From Acidobacteriota bacterium (lineage in GTDB: Bacteria > Acidobacteriota > Terriglobia > Versatilivoradales > Versatilivoraceae), in assembly GCA_022821775.1 (NCBI GenBank), contig JAJECY010000034.1:1-38701 (forward strand): a stretch of DNA of 38,701 nt, in the 5' to 3' direction. Below the pieces are notes generated by a model. It was not told the DNA's origin. It did no database searches and saw only the letters and a list, made by a program, of their open reading frames with translations. How positions within the stretch are numbered: the stretch's first letter is position 1; each line of letters starts with the position of its first letter. Position numbers and translations under genes: made by a program. Positions 1-8,529 of this stretch are shown in pieces.

Positions 1-2987
1 CCGTCGGGGACGGCGGTGGTGGTTCGGGTCACCACGCTGACCTCGGAAGAACCTGAGACCGCCACTCGCAGGGTCCCGATGCGGTTTCCGGAGGGAGGAA
101 TGGGGATGCCGAGGCCGGTGAGGTAGTCGATGGCGTCCGGTTTGATGGTCTGGCGCCCCGGGGCCAGTGTGTCGGTGGCGGCTCCGCTGCCTCCCCCCGC
201 ATCGGCCGTGTAGGTGTAGTGGAGGGTGGCCTCTTCGGTTCCGCGGTTGGTCAGGGTCAGCTCCGAGGTGAAGAAGGCATTGTTGCGCCCGGCCGAGGTC
301 AGCAGGACGGGAACAAACAGACGGTTGCCGTTGCCTCCCTCCGTCACGGTGAAGGAGTCGCTGCTCACGGCGGTTCCCCCCGGAGTGACCACGCTGATCG
401 GTCCGCTGGTAGCTCCCGGCGGCACAACGGTACGAATACTGGTCGTGGAGAGGACTTCGAACTCGAGGGAACTCACTCCGTTGAATCGCACGTCGGTGGC
501 GCCGAGGAAGTGGGTTCCGATGAGCGTGACCCGGGTCCCGACCGGACCGCTCGACGGGTTGAACCGGGTCAGGGTCGGTGGAAGCGCAGGCGAGGTGGTG
601 GCCATGGCCTCGTTCGAGTAGGCGGAAGAGGTGGTTTGGTTGAAGGCCTGCACGCGGAAGTGATAGACGGTGGCCGGCAGTAACTCCCCGTCCGAAAACG
701 TAGTGACGTTGGCGGTGGTCGTCCCCGCTTCCACCCACTTGCCCGGACCCTCCTGACGGCGCTGGACCTTGAACCCTGTCTCATTGGCGCTGTTGTCCTG
801 CCAGATCAGGTCGATCCGGGATGGCGAAACCGCTGTTGCCGTCAGGCCGGTGGGGGATTGTAGCGTGATGGATTGAGTTGGGCTGACCTTGCGAATGCGA
901 CGATTGCCGGAATCGGCGACGTAGAGGTTTCCGGCAGCGTCCAGCGCTATGCCAATGGGATCAAATAACTGGGCCTCGGCTGCCGATCCACCGTCCCCGC
1001 TGTAGCCTGTTTCCGCGGTTCCCGCGATGGTAGTGATGATTCCTGTGGCATCCACGCGGCGAATGCGGTGGTTGATGGTGTCGCTGATGTAGAGGTTGCC
1101 GGAGCCGTCCACCGCCACGTCTTTGGGACCGAATAGCTGCGCCTCGACTGCCGGTCCGCCGTCTCCGCTGTAGCCTGACTTTCCGGTCGCCGCGACGGTG
1201 GTGATGATCCCTGTGGCATCCACGCGGCGAATGCGGTGGTTGACGGTATCGGCGATGTATAGGTTGCCGGAGCCGTCCACCGCCACGCCTTCGGGCCAGG
1301 AAAGAGGGGCCTCGACTGCTGGGCCGCCGTCTCCGAGGAAGAGGAGGCCTCTCTCCCCGGTCCCCGCGATGGTGGTGATGATCCCTGTGGCATCCACCCG
1401 GCGAATGCGGTGATTGTCTCTATCGGCGATGTACAGGTTACCGGCGCCGTCTACGGCCATGCCGTAGGGAGAACGCAACTGCGCCTCAATTGCCGGGCCG
1501 CCATCCCCGCTGTAGCCTGCCCTTCCGGTTCCCGCGATGGTAGTAATGGTCCCTGCGGAATCCACGCGGCGAATGCGGTGGTAAAAGGAATCGGCGATGT
1601 AGAGGTTTCCGGACGCATCCACCGCCACGCCTTTAGGAAGGGAAAGCTGGGCGTCGACTGCCGGGCCGCCGTCCCCGCTGTAGCCTGCCCTTCCGGTTCC
1701 CGCGACGGTAGTAATGGTCCCTGCGGAATCCACGCGGCGAATGCGGTGACTGCTTCTATCGGCGATGTAGAGATTACCGGCTTCGTCCACCGCCACGTCT
1801 TCGGGCTGAACCAACTGTGCCTCGACACCCAGGCCGCCGTCTCCGATGTAACCTACCTCTCCAGTTCCCGCCACGGTATTAATGGTCCTCGTACCATCCA
1901 CGCGGCGCACACGGTGGTTTCCTGAATCTGCAATGTAAAGGTTACCGGCGCTGTCCAACGTCAAACCTTCGGGCCAGGAAAGATCGGCCTCGACTGCTGG
2001 GCCGCCTTCCCCGCTGTAGCCCCTCCTTCCAGTTCCCGCGATGGTGGCGATCACCCCCATGGCATCCACGCGGCGAATGCGGTGGTTGGCGGTATCAGCG
2101 ATGTAGAGGTTTCCGGAGTTGTCCGACGCTACCGCTCGAGGCCGAGAAAACTCGGCTTCGATTGCCGGGCCGCCGTCTCCGCTGTAGCCCATAAACCCGG
2201 TTCCCGCGATGGTGGTGATAGTCCCGTTGGCATCCACGCGGCGAATGCGGCGGTTGGCCGTATCGGCGATGTAGAGGTTTCCGGCGCCGTCCACCGTCAC
2301 GTCTGCAGGCCAGGAAAGCTGCGCCTCGATTGCCGGGCCGCTGTCCCCGCTGTAGCCTCCTCCGTCGAAAGCCACCCCCCCGCTCCCCGCCATGGTGGTG
2401 ATGGTTCCCTTGGAATCCACGCGCCGAATTCGGTGGTTGACGGTATCGGCGATGTAGAGGTTTCCGGCGCCGTCCAACGCCACCCCTTCGGGCCTGAATA
2501 ACTGTGCCTTGATTGCCGGGCCGCCGTCCCCACCGTAGCCGTACACTCCGGTTCCTGCGAGGGTGATCATGGTCCCGTTGGCATCCACGCGGCGCACACG
2601 ATGGTTTCTTGAATCTGCAATGTAAAGGTTACCGGCGTCGTCCAGCGCCATGCCTCCAGGCTCAAATAGCTGTGCTTCGACTGCCGGGCCGCCGTCTCCG
2701 CTGAAGCCTGCATCCCCGGTTCCCGCGAAGGTGGTAATGGTCCCGTCGACATCCACGCGGCGAATTCGGTGGTTGGCGGTATCGGCGATGTAGAGGTTTC
2801 CGGCGCTGTCCAACGCCACCCCTTCGGGCCTGAATAACTGTGCCTTGATTGCCGGGCCGCCGTCCCTCACCGAGCCTCCACCCGCGATGGTGTCAATGGT
2901 CCACTCGGCCCCGGTTTGCGCCCAGGCCACCGCTAGCAGCGTACTGCTAATGCTGAGACCGGCCAGAAAGGAAAGGGACTCTCTCAT
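1..2987 (-). CDS. Secreted NHL-repeat protein with FnIII and IPT/TIG domains (C-terminus cut by window edge)
   Basis: The reading frame opens at ATG 2985-2987, with an AAGGA Shine-Dalgarno a few bases upstream, and stays open off the left edge: 995 codons without a stop. A hydrophobic leader (residues 1 to about 23, ending AVAWA) suggests secretion. Residues about 40-700 hold twelve NHL repeats of about 56 residues, each with a core like GNLYIADTANHRIRRV, which should form one or two beta-propellers. An FnIII domain (about 711-795) and an IPT/TIG domain (about 800-880) follow. The visible tail contains LFVPVLLTSAGRNN, a type of C-terminal beta domain I associate with secreted acidobacterial proteins. 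Likely role is an extracellular or surface binding protein; no catalytic residues are apparent. The gene is divergent from the GH42-like gene. The fold is secure; function and true C-terminus are unknown. Confidence 0.9.
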   Translation of the reverse strand, partial: MRESLSFLAGLSISSTLLAVAWAQTGAEWTIDTIAGGGSVRDGGPAIKAQLFRPEGVALDSAGNLYIADTANHRIRRVDVDGTITTFAGTGDAGFSGDGGPAVEAQLFEPGGMALDDAGNLYIADSRNHRVRRVDANGTMITLAGTGVYGYGGDGGPAIKAQLFRPEGVALDGAGNLYIADTVNHRIRRVDSKGTITTMAGSGGVAFDGGGYSGDSGPAIEAQLSWPADVTVDGAGNLYIADTANRRIRRVDANGTITTIAGTGFMGYSGDGGPAIEAEFSRPRAVASDNSGNLYIADTANHRIRRVDAMGVIATIAGTGRRGYSGEGGPAVEADLSWPEGLTLDSAGNLYIADSGNHRVRRVDGTRTINTVAGTGEVGYIGDGGLGVEAQLVQPEDVAVDEAGNLYIADRSSHRIRRVDSAGTITTVAGTGRAGYSGDGGPAVDAQLSLPKGVAVDASGNLYIADSFYHRIRRVDSAGTITTIAGTGRAGYSGDGGPAIEAQLRSPYGMAVDGAGNLYIADRDNHRIRRVDATGIITTIAGTGERGLLFLGDGGPAVEAPLSWPEGVAVDGSGNLYIADTVNHRIRRVDATGIITTVAATGKSGYSGDGGPAVEAQLFGPKDVAVDGSGNLYISDTINHRIRRVDATGIITTIAGTAETGYSGDGGSAAEAQLFDPIGIALDAAGNLYVADSGNRRIRKVSPTQSITLQSPTGLTATAVSPSRIDLIWQDNSANETGFKVQRRQEGPGKWVEAGTTTANVTTFSDGELLPATVYHFRVQAFNQTTSSAYSNEAMATTSPALPPTLTRFNPSSGPVGTRVTLIGTHFLGATDVRFNGVSSLEFEVLSTTSIRTVVPPGATSGPISVVTPGGTAVSSDSFTVTEGGNGNRLFVPVLLTSAGRNNAFFTSELTLTNRGTEEATLHYTYTADAGGGSGAATDTLAPGRQTIKPDAIDYLTGLGIPIPPSGNRIGTLRVAVSGSSEVSVVTRTTTAVPD
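893..2870 (-). repeat. 168-bp tandem coding repeat (12 NHL units)
   Basis: DNA-level tandem array with a period of 168 bp (56 codons) inside the NHL gene. Units starting near 1492 and 1660 differ at about 2 of 87 bases. Segments starting at 2451 and 2787, exactly two periods apart, differ at 1 of about 80. Recent unit exchange is therefore likely. Confidence 0.85.
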
Positions 2988-3440
2988 CGTTCCTTGTCCT
3001 ACTGCCATTATGGCGAGGGTGGTGTGCAGGTGTGAATCCCATCTTACCGAGCCCGGAGGTGAAGACGAAGCCAAAAAGGCATCGCAACCCTATTGGCAAA
3101 GGATTGAGCGAGCGAACGGCCCTGCCGCTCTTTTGACTGTCTTGAGTAAAGTGCAGGCCTCGCTGAGGGATGCTTGGGCATCGCTTCCCGGCCCTCTTGG
3201 ATGCTGACCGTGCCCGCGGCTTCCTCACTGGACGTTGCCCGATGGGACCGTGTCTTTCCGCTACGTTCCTGGACGGATTTCATAGCCTTCAACCACCCAA
3301 AGGGGGGTGTGAGGTGATTGCCGATGCCCCAAAGTTCCCTCTCCGGCAGCCCTCCGGCGAAGGATTGACATTCCCTGGAAGGAAACATAGGATGGGTGCC
3401 CCGCAAGGCACCTGTTCTTCAAGACTCCAGGAGATTCCCA
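2988..3440. other. 453-bp divergent intergenic region, no gene supported
   Basis: This region separates the leftward NHL gene from the rightward GH42-like gene, so it should carry promoters for both, but I see no convincing -35/-10 pair. Open frames here have no recognisable product and no ribosome binding site. A short palindromic C/G run lies near 3294-3312. Nothing else is supportable. Confidence 0.5.
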
Positions 3441-5666
3441 GTGAACCGTCGAGAGTTTTTGGAGGTCTCCGGGGCCGTGACCGCCTCCGGCGGGTTGGCC
3501 TGGGCTTCGCAGGCAGCCGTCGCCCCCCTGAAATCGGGCCAGGACTCCAAGTACCATGTGGGCGTGGAGTACTACCGCGCCCCCATGCCGCCCATGGAGA
3601 TGTGGGACGAAGATTTCGCCACTATCAAGAGGGCCGGCTTCGACTCGGTTCGAACCTTCACCTCCTGGAACTGGATGGCTCCGGAGCCGGGCAAGATCGA
3701 ATTCGGCGACTTCGACCGCATGTTCGAGCTGGCGGCCAAGCACGGCTTGAAGGTCATCTTCGACTTCACGCTGTCGACCCACATGGCCTGTCCCGACTGG
3801 ATGATGCGCAAGCACCCCGACATGCGGGTGGTCTACCACACCGGGGAGGTGGCCGAGCCGTTCGCCAATTCCGCCGGCGTGCAGGGAGGCAATCGACACT
3901 GCTTCGACCATCCCATGTGGAAGGTCTACGCCGAAGAGGTGCTGCGGGCGGTGGTCAACCGCTACAAGGATTCGCCGGCCATGGGCATGTGGGTGGTCTG
4001 GGACGGTCCCGGGCTTCAGGGGATGGGCAGCGACGTGAACCGGCCCGGCTGGAGTTGCTACTGCGGCCACACCCGAGCCAAGTATCAGCAGTGGCTGAAA
4101 GAGCGCTTCACCCTGGAGCAGTTGAGCGAGCGCCTGGGGATGCGATACCGCACCTGGGAGGATGTGGCGGCTCCGCAGTCCAAGAACCTGCTCATGGCCA
4201 TGCTGCTGTTCCGGCAGTTCCTCTATGAGAACGTGGCCCAGGTCCTGAAATGGCAGGTGGAGATCGTGCGCAGCCTGGATCCCGAGCATGAGCTTCACAG
4301 CCACGGTTTCCGCTACAACAACCCCCTGGACGAGAGATGCGCCCAGGAGTGCGACAGTTGGGGCTTTGCGTCCCACAGCACCAACCTGTTCGCCAGCGAG
4401 GATCCCTATCAGTACAGCAATATCGCCTATGCCAGCCAGTGGTCTCGGGCGGTGGGGAAGAACCACCAGTGGTGGTACACCGAGATCTATTCGGGGTTCT
4501 ACCACGGCGGTATGACCTATCGGAAGCAGACACTGCCCGAGGACCTGGCCATGTGCCTGTGGATGGGTCTGATCTATGGCGCCAAGGGAGCCATCTTCTG
4601 GCAGTACCGTCCCGAATATGGAACCCACGAGGCGCCGGGTCTCAACCTGGTGACCATGAGCGGCAAGCCCCTGCCGCAGCTCAAGGCCATCGAAAAGGCC
4701 ATCGGGTCCATTCGATCCATCGAGTCCCACCTGCCGCTGAAGATCCCGCGGGCCGAGGTAGCCATTGCCTACGACAGCGACAACGCCATCATCATGGAGA
4801 TGGAGAATGCCAAGGGACAGCAGTTGCGCTTCATCCGCGGCATTCACCGCAGCCTGTGGGAGAACAACATTCCGGTGGACCTGGTGACCACCCGGATGGA
4901 CTGGTCCGGCTACAAGCTGGTGTTTCTGCCCAGCCTGATGTTGCTGACCGAGTCGACGATCGACAAGATCCGCCGGGTTCGGCGGGACCACCCGGAGATC
5001 CACCTGTTTGCCGACGGGATTCTGGGCACCAATGCGCCCACCGGAAGGTTCAGCTACGATCCTCCCGAAGGGCTGACCCAATTGCTGGGGGTCCAGGTGC
5101 TGGACTACTCCCGCATCGACGCCCTGGACCTGCATGAGGGGCGGAACCGGATTCGCACCGATTTCGGGGAATTCACCGTCAAGCAGGCTTGCAATTACGC
5201 CAGCCTGGAGCCTCAGGGCAACACCCGCGCCATTGCCACCTTCGGCGAGGAAGTGGTGGGGGTGCAGACCGCCGACGGGGGATTTACCTATCTGACGGTT
5301 CCCATCGGAGCCGCCTTCGGGGGGCTTCCCGAAGCCGTTCTCACGGACCTGCCTGCCGGGCATGCCCTGGACGGCGTTGCCCCCATGGCCTTGCTGGAGC
5401 CGTTGCTGGAGGCGGCCGGTGTGGGCCGGCCCCTGTCGACCCAGGGGAGCAAGGTGATTGCCCTGACCCGGGAGTCACCGGCCGGCGGCAGCCTGGTGTT
5501 CGTCCTCAACCTGGAGAATTCGGTAGCCGATGTGCGCTTGGCCCTGGCCGAGAAGCCGGGCCGGGCCCGGGACCTGATCCAAGAGAGCCGAATGAATGTG
5601 GCCGACGGCGCTTTCTCGCTTCAGATCCCGCCGCGCAGCTTGAAGGTGGTGCATTGCCAGGCTTGA
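3441..5666 (+). CDS. Tat-exported GH42 (beta-galactosidase-like) family protein, acid/base Glu replaced
   Basis: A GTG start at 3441 preceded by GGAG gives 741 residues. An upstream in-frame ATG would place the NRREFLEVSG Tat motif internally, so I reject it. The leader runs to about residue 30. The mature protein follows GH42: a TIM barrel from about 40, the HPDMRV segment (125-130), CYCGHTRAKYQQWLKERF (206-223), and GAKGAIFWQYRPEYG (380-394), with a C-terminal trimer-type and beta domain. E348 in WWYTEIYSG fits the catalytic nucleophile. The acid/base position, normally Asn-Glu after the WHV-like strand, reads W187-D188-G189, so the usual Glu is missing. It may be an inactive or retooled glycosidase acting outside the cytoplasm. 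The gene stands alone, followed by repeats. Family certain; activity doubtful. Confidence 0.88.
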   Translation: MNRREFLEVSGAVTASGGLAWASQAAVAPLKSGQDSKYHVGVEYYRAPMPPMEMWDEDFATIKRAGFDSVRTFTSWNWMAPEPGKIEFGDFDRMFELAAKHGLKVIFDFTLSTHMACPDWMMRKHPDMRVVYHTGEVAEPFANSAGVQGGNRHCFDHPMWKVYAEEVLRAVVNRYKDSPAMGMWVVWDGPGLQGMGSDVNRPGWSCYCGHTRAKYQQWLKERFTLEQLSERLGMRYRTWEDVAAPQSKNLLMAMLLFRQFLYENVAQVLKWQVEIVRSLDPEHELHSHGFRYNNPLDERCAQECDSWGFASHSTNLFASEDPYQYSNIAYASQWSRAVGKNHQWWYTEIYSGFYHGGMTYRKQTLPEDLAMCLWMGLIYGAKGAIFWQYRPEYGTHEAPGLNLVTMSGKPLPQLKAIEKAIGSIRSIESHLPLKIPRAEVAIAYDSDNAIIMEMENAKGQQLRFIRGIHRSLWENNIPVDLVTTRMDWSGYKLVFLPSLMLLTESTIDKIRRVRRDHPEIHLFADGILGTNAPTGRFSYDPPEGLTQLLGVQVLDYSRIDALDLHEGRNRIRTDFGEFTVKQACNYASLEPQGNTRAIATFGEEVVGVQTADGGFTYLTVPIGAAFGGLPEAVLTDLPAGHALDGVAPMALLEPLLEAAGVGRPLSTQGSKVIALTRESPAGGSLVFVLNLENSVADVRLALAEKPGRARDLIQESRMNVADGAFSLQIPPRSLKVVHCQA

Positions 5667-5692
5667 CCCGGCCGGCGGTCCCCATCGTTCTG

Positions 5693-5760
5693 ACTGAAAC
5701 AACAAAAAAAGAGTTATCCACGAAGACACACGAAGGACTACGAAGACACACGAAGAAAGA
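5693..5760 (+). repeat. Intergenic repeat, 'ATCCACGAAGACACACGAAG' type
   Basis: A dispersed repeat: an ACTGAAACAACA-like lead, an A tract, then GAGTTATCCACGAAGACACA and a second CGAAGACACACGAAG block. The same order recurs at 8449-8512, inverted at 31551-31616, and truncated near 6945-6970. It lies directly after the GH42-like stop codon. Confidence 0.8.
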
Positions 5761-5794
5761 CCATGTTCTTGACCCACTCAAAGGGAACGCCCCT

Positions 5795-5990
5795 TGGGTT
5801 CGGGTGAGGGGAAACGTAGCGAGTCAGCTTCCCGTGCCACAGCCTCTCGTCTTGTTAATCCTGTGCATCCTGCGCATCGATGTTCAATAGGTAGCACACC
5901 GGTTTAACGGAACAGGCTCCTTGTTCCCGATGGCCATGAAGCTCCGTTGTTTCACTTTTGAATGATCCGCCCCGTTGTGGGGGGCGGGGG
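5795..5990 (-). repeat. Composite palindromic intergenic repeat (copy IV, one arm)
   Basis: Read on the minus strand it starts with a GC hairpin (5967-5989, stem CCGCCCC/GGGGCGG), then ATCATTC, a GTGAAACAAC block, a GGGAACAAGGA..CTGTTCCGTTA block, and a GAACATCGATG..CAGGATGCACAGGATT block (5852-5886). The same block order occurs at 18184 and 31139. The second inverted ATCGATG arm found in the other copies is not seen here. It fills most of the gap between the GH42-like gene and the gene at 6027. Confidence 0.75.
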
Positions 5991-6026
5991 CTCGGCTTGT
6001 CAGAAATCCATCAGGAGGATTCATCC

Positions 6027-6512
6027 ATGTTCAAGGTAGAGTTCGGAGTTGTGCACCGCGGGTGCCTGGTGAACCAGTTGTCCCGGGCGATTCCCAGCGT
6101 GCGATTCATCTGCCCGGGCGGCTTCATTCTGGGGCCCACCTCGGCCGAAGAGATCCTGGTTCTGGACAATCCCAGCGACCAGGAGCTCGAGGCCGTGATG
6201 GACCACCTGGAGCAGGCTTCCGGTATCGCCGAGAGCAGTCTGCTGGAACGATCGGGAGACAAGGCCTTTGTTCGCATCCTGACTTCGGCCAGCCCGGGAG
6301 AGGGATATTGCTCGGAGGTGGTCGCCAGGAACAACGGATTCCGCATCGGCATGGAAATCCAGCAGGGCGGCCTCGAAAAATGGAAGGTCGGCTGCTTCGA
6401 GCGCGCCAACGCCGAACAGTTGCTGAAGGATCTGGCCAGGCTGGGCGAGATCAAGTCGCAATCCATCAGTGAAGTGAGCTGGCAGGAGCTGCTCGGGCAG
6501 GGTCCGGCATGA
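6027..6512 (+). CDS. Hypothetical 161-residue protein, distantly like HTH-10 regulator sensor domains
   Basis: ATG 6027 has a strong AGGAGG at about 6012-6018; an earlier in-frame start is unsupported. There is no signal peptide or membrane segment, so it is probably cytoplasmic. N-terminal FGVVHRGCLVNQLSRAIPSV and the later NAEQLLKDLARLGEIKSQ resemble, by eye, the sensory region of bacterio-opsin-activator-type (HTH-10) regulators. Those carry a C-terminal HTH, whereas this protein ends before any such domain. Its TGA overlaps the next start (ATGA), so the two are translationally coupled and the cupin may be its partner. The family resemblance is tentative; no function is assigned. Confidence 0.75.
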   Translation: MFKVEFGVVHRGCLVNQLSRAIPSVRFICPGGFILGPTSAEEILVLDNPSDQELEAVMDHLEQASGIAESSLLERSGDKAFVRILTSASPGEGYCSEVVARNNGFRIGMEIQQGGLEKWKVGCFERANAEQLLKDLARLGEIKSQSISEVSWQELLGQGPA

Positions 6513-6862
6513 GAATCGTCTACTCCAAGGAAGAACCCGTCGATCGCAGCGACCCCGGACTGGAGGCCCTGAGGCTGGTCAACAGCGGGAAGGGGGCGAG
6601 GCACATGACCGCCGGAGTTGCCACCTTCTCTCCCGGCTCGGCGGTTTTTCTGCATACCCACCCCTGCGAGGAGACGGTCATCATTCTGGAGGGCCGGGCA
6701 ACGGCCGTGGTCGACGGCAAGATCTTTCAGCTCGGCAAGTACGACGCCACCATCGTGCCGCCGCTGGTGCCCCACTGCTTCCGCAACGAGAGCCGGGAGC
6801 CCATGGTGATCGCCTACTTCTATCCCGACGTGGACGTGAGCCGGGATCCGGTGGAAGAGTGA
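6509..6862 (+). CDS. Small single-domain cupin protein
   Basis: 117 residues, the usual size of a single-domain cupin. Cupin motif 1 is visible as FLHTHPCEETVIILEG (two His and a Glu as metal ligands), and motif 2 as PPLVPHCFRNE with the third His. A cytoplasmic small beta-barrel, possibly a metal-dependent sugar or keto-acid modifying enzyme or a ligand sensor. It starts inside the stop of the preceding hypothetical gene (ATGA overlap), implying one transcript. The last codons (GTG GAA GAG TGA) lie within the GAGTGAA repeat, so repeat DNA supplies the present stop codon. Substrate unknown. Confidence 0.85.
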   Translation: MRIVYSKEEPVDRSDPGLEALRLVNSGKGARHMTAGVATFSPGSAVFLHTHPCEETVIILEGRATAVVDGKIFQLGKYDATIVPPLVPHCFRNESREPMVIAYFYPDVDVSRDPVEE

Positions 6863-7028
6863 AGAGTGAAGAGTGGAGAGTGGAGAGTGGAGAGTGATTG
6901 AATCGATGCGTGAAGCGTCTTGTCGGTTTCGGCCCGGGTTACCTGAAACAACAGAAAAATAGAGTTGTCCCCCAATATCGGGAACCCTCCGGTGAAAACT
7001 CTTCACTCTCCACTCTTCACTCTCCACT
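6853..7028. repeat. Inverted pair of GAGTG(A/G)A simple repeats
   Basis: The left arm (6853-6896) is a run of GAAGAGTGAAGAGTGGAGAG type. The right arm (6998-7028) is its inverse (CTCTTCACTCTCCACTCTTC). About 100 bp lie between, including a truncated CTGAAACAACAGAAAAATAG block related to the repeats at 5693 and 8449. Transcribed, the arms could pair into a long stem between the cupin and sialidase-like genes. Confidence 0.8.
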
Positions 7029-7043
7029 AAACCAAGGTGTCGC

Positions 7044-8429
7044 ATGAATCGAAGACAGCTTCTGCAAAGCCTTACCGTGGCCTCGGGGTTGACGGCCGGC
7101 GCAGCGGCCTGCCGAGACCGGTCGGGAGGGCCGGCGGGATCGGCGGACCGGTCCGGTACCGATGAACCGGTCTGTTACACCTCCGACTGGAAGCGCACCC
7201 GTCCCGACCTGGTGCTCTACCTGCCCAAGGAGCCCCCCTACGCGTCCGAGGCCAGCGACCACGTGCTGGTCGAGGTCACTCCCGGAGGAGACCTGCTGGC
7301 CATCTGGACCCTGGCCACCAAGGAAGGGGCCCACGACTACAGGGTGGTGTACGCGCGCAGCAAGGACAACGGGGCGAGCTGGACCCCGCCCCAGACCATC
7401 GCGGCCCCCGAGAGACTGGGGACCTACTGCAACTTCGGCTGGCCGGTGGTCAGCAAGTCGGGCCGCATCTACGTTTTCTACAACTTCGCCCCGGGGATCG
7501 GCGAGGGGTTCATCAACGCCCTCATGCGCTGCAAGTTTTCCGACGACGACGGCTATACCTGGCAGGATGCCGGGATCGACATGCCCTACAAGAGGAACCC
7601 GAAGTACGATCACCCCGGTCCGGATGTGCTGAGCCGCTGCATCGTCTGGCAGAAGCCCATCCGGGATGCCAAGGACCGCCCGGTGGTTCCCCTGACCCGG
7701 TCCACGGCGGCCTACGTCAAACCGTTCTCCAAGGACAAGAACCTGGGCGAATGCCGCTGTGAGTTCATCCGCTACGAGAACATTGACGAGGGGCCCCATC
7801 CCAGGGATCTCAAGCTGACCTATCTCCCCGAAGACGAGGATCTGATCTGGGTCCCCTGCACCTTCGAGCCGGAAAAGTCCCAGGGATATACCTTCTGTCA
7901 GGAACCCGGGACCGTGCTCCTGCCGGACGGACGCCTGTTCGGGGCCATGCGAACCGCCAACGGGCAGATCTGGTATACGGTGTCGGACGACGCCGAGGCC
8001 CGGACCTGGCGAAAGGCCGAGATGTTGAGATACCGGGACGGCGGCAAACCGGTGGAGAACCCGGTGTCGCCCACCCCCATGTTCCGGCTTTCCGACGGGC
8101 GTTTTCTTCTCCTCATGCAGAACCACGACGGCACCGGTTACGGAGGCAAGGGGCCGCTGGACCTCAATGCCCGTCGCCCCCAGTTTTTCGTGGTGGGTGA
8201 GTATCGTCCCCAGGCCCATCAGCCCGTCTGGTTCAGCCAACCGAAGTTGATCTTCGACACCCACGCCACGGGCGTGTTTCCCAAGTACTGGAAGTGGTTG
8301 TCCATGTACGCCAGCTTGACCGAGCACCGGGGCAAGCGCATCCTCTGGTACGCCGACCGAAAGATATTCGTGCTGGGGCGCACCATCACCGACGAGATGC
8401 TGGCCGACATGACCGTCCCCAGGGCGTAG
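7044..8429 (+). CDS. Exported sialidase-like (BNR/Asp-box) protein
   Basis: 461 residues from ATG 7044. The leader MNRRQLLQSLTVASG has a twin-arginine and ends in a possible lipobox (GAAAC, Cys23), so export and perhaps lipidation are likely. Two clear Asp boxes, SKDNGASW (107-113) and SDDDGYTW (166-173), plus a degenerate third (VSDDAEARTW) indicate a six-bladed sialidase/neuraminidase fold. EPGTVLLPDGRLFGAMRT resembles the sialidase Glu/Arg region. The full Arg triad and Tyr nucleophile cannot be confirmed by eye, so the substrate may be another sugar. It precedes a DapA/NanA-superfamily gene and an esterase-like gene on the same strand, consistent with a glycan-degradation locus. Confidence 0.85.
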   Translation: MNRRQLLQSLTVASGLTAGAAACRDRSGGPAGSADRSGTDEPVCYTSDWKRTRPDLVLYLPKEPPYASEASDHVLVEVTPGGDLLAIWTLATKEGAHDYRVVYARSKDNGASWTPPQTIAAPERLGTYCNFGWPVVSKSGRIYVFYNFAPGIGEGFINALMRCKFSDDDGYTWQDAGIDMPYKRNPKYDHPGPDVLSRCIVWQKPIRDAKDRPVVPLTRSTAAYVKPFSKDKNLGECRCEFIRYENIDEGPHPRDLKLTYLPEDEDLIWVPCTFEPEKSQGYTFCQEPGTVLLPDGRLFGAMRTANGQIWYTVSDDAEARTWRKAEMLRYRDGGKPVENPVSPTPMFRLSDGRFLLLMQNHDGTGYGGKGPLDLNARRPQFFVVGEYRPQAHQPVWFSQPKLIFDTHATGVFPKYWKWLSMYASLTEHRGKRILWYADRKIFVLGRTITDEMLADMTVPRA

Positions 8430-8448
8430 CCAGGCTGTGCCTGAGGAC

Positions 8449-8512
8449 GACAAGCAGTAAAAAGAGTTATCCACGAAGACACACGAAGAACCACGAAGAC
8501 ACACGAAGAAAC
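8449..8512 (+). repeat. Intergenic repeat, 'ATCCACGAAGACACACGAAG' type (second copy)
   Basis: Same block order and orientation as 5693-5760: A tract, GAGTTATCCACGAAGACACA, then a second CGAAGACACACGAAG block. It follows the sialidase-like stop and precedes the small ORF at 8530. Confidence 0.8.
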
Positions 8513-8529
8513 TGATTTTGGCGAAACGG

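Noticed and set aside
893-2870. CRISPR array or minisatellite
   Set aside because: The 168-bp period keeps the reading frame and encodes NHL motifs in every unit; there are no unique spacers and no cas genes.
3044-3406. 120-codon minus-strand frame between the NHL and GH42-like genes
   Set aside because: Composition is Arg/Ser/Ala-rich, with no ribosome binding site or recognisable family; it is probably chance coding potential.
3261-5363. 700-codon open frame antisense to the GH42-like gene
   Set aside because: Composition is typical of a GC-rich shadow (His/Gly/Val-rich, no domains); the plus-strand frame has clear GH42 motifs and a ribosome binding site.
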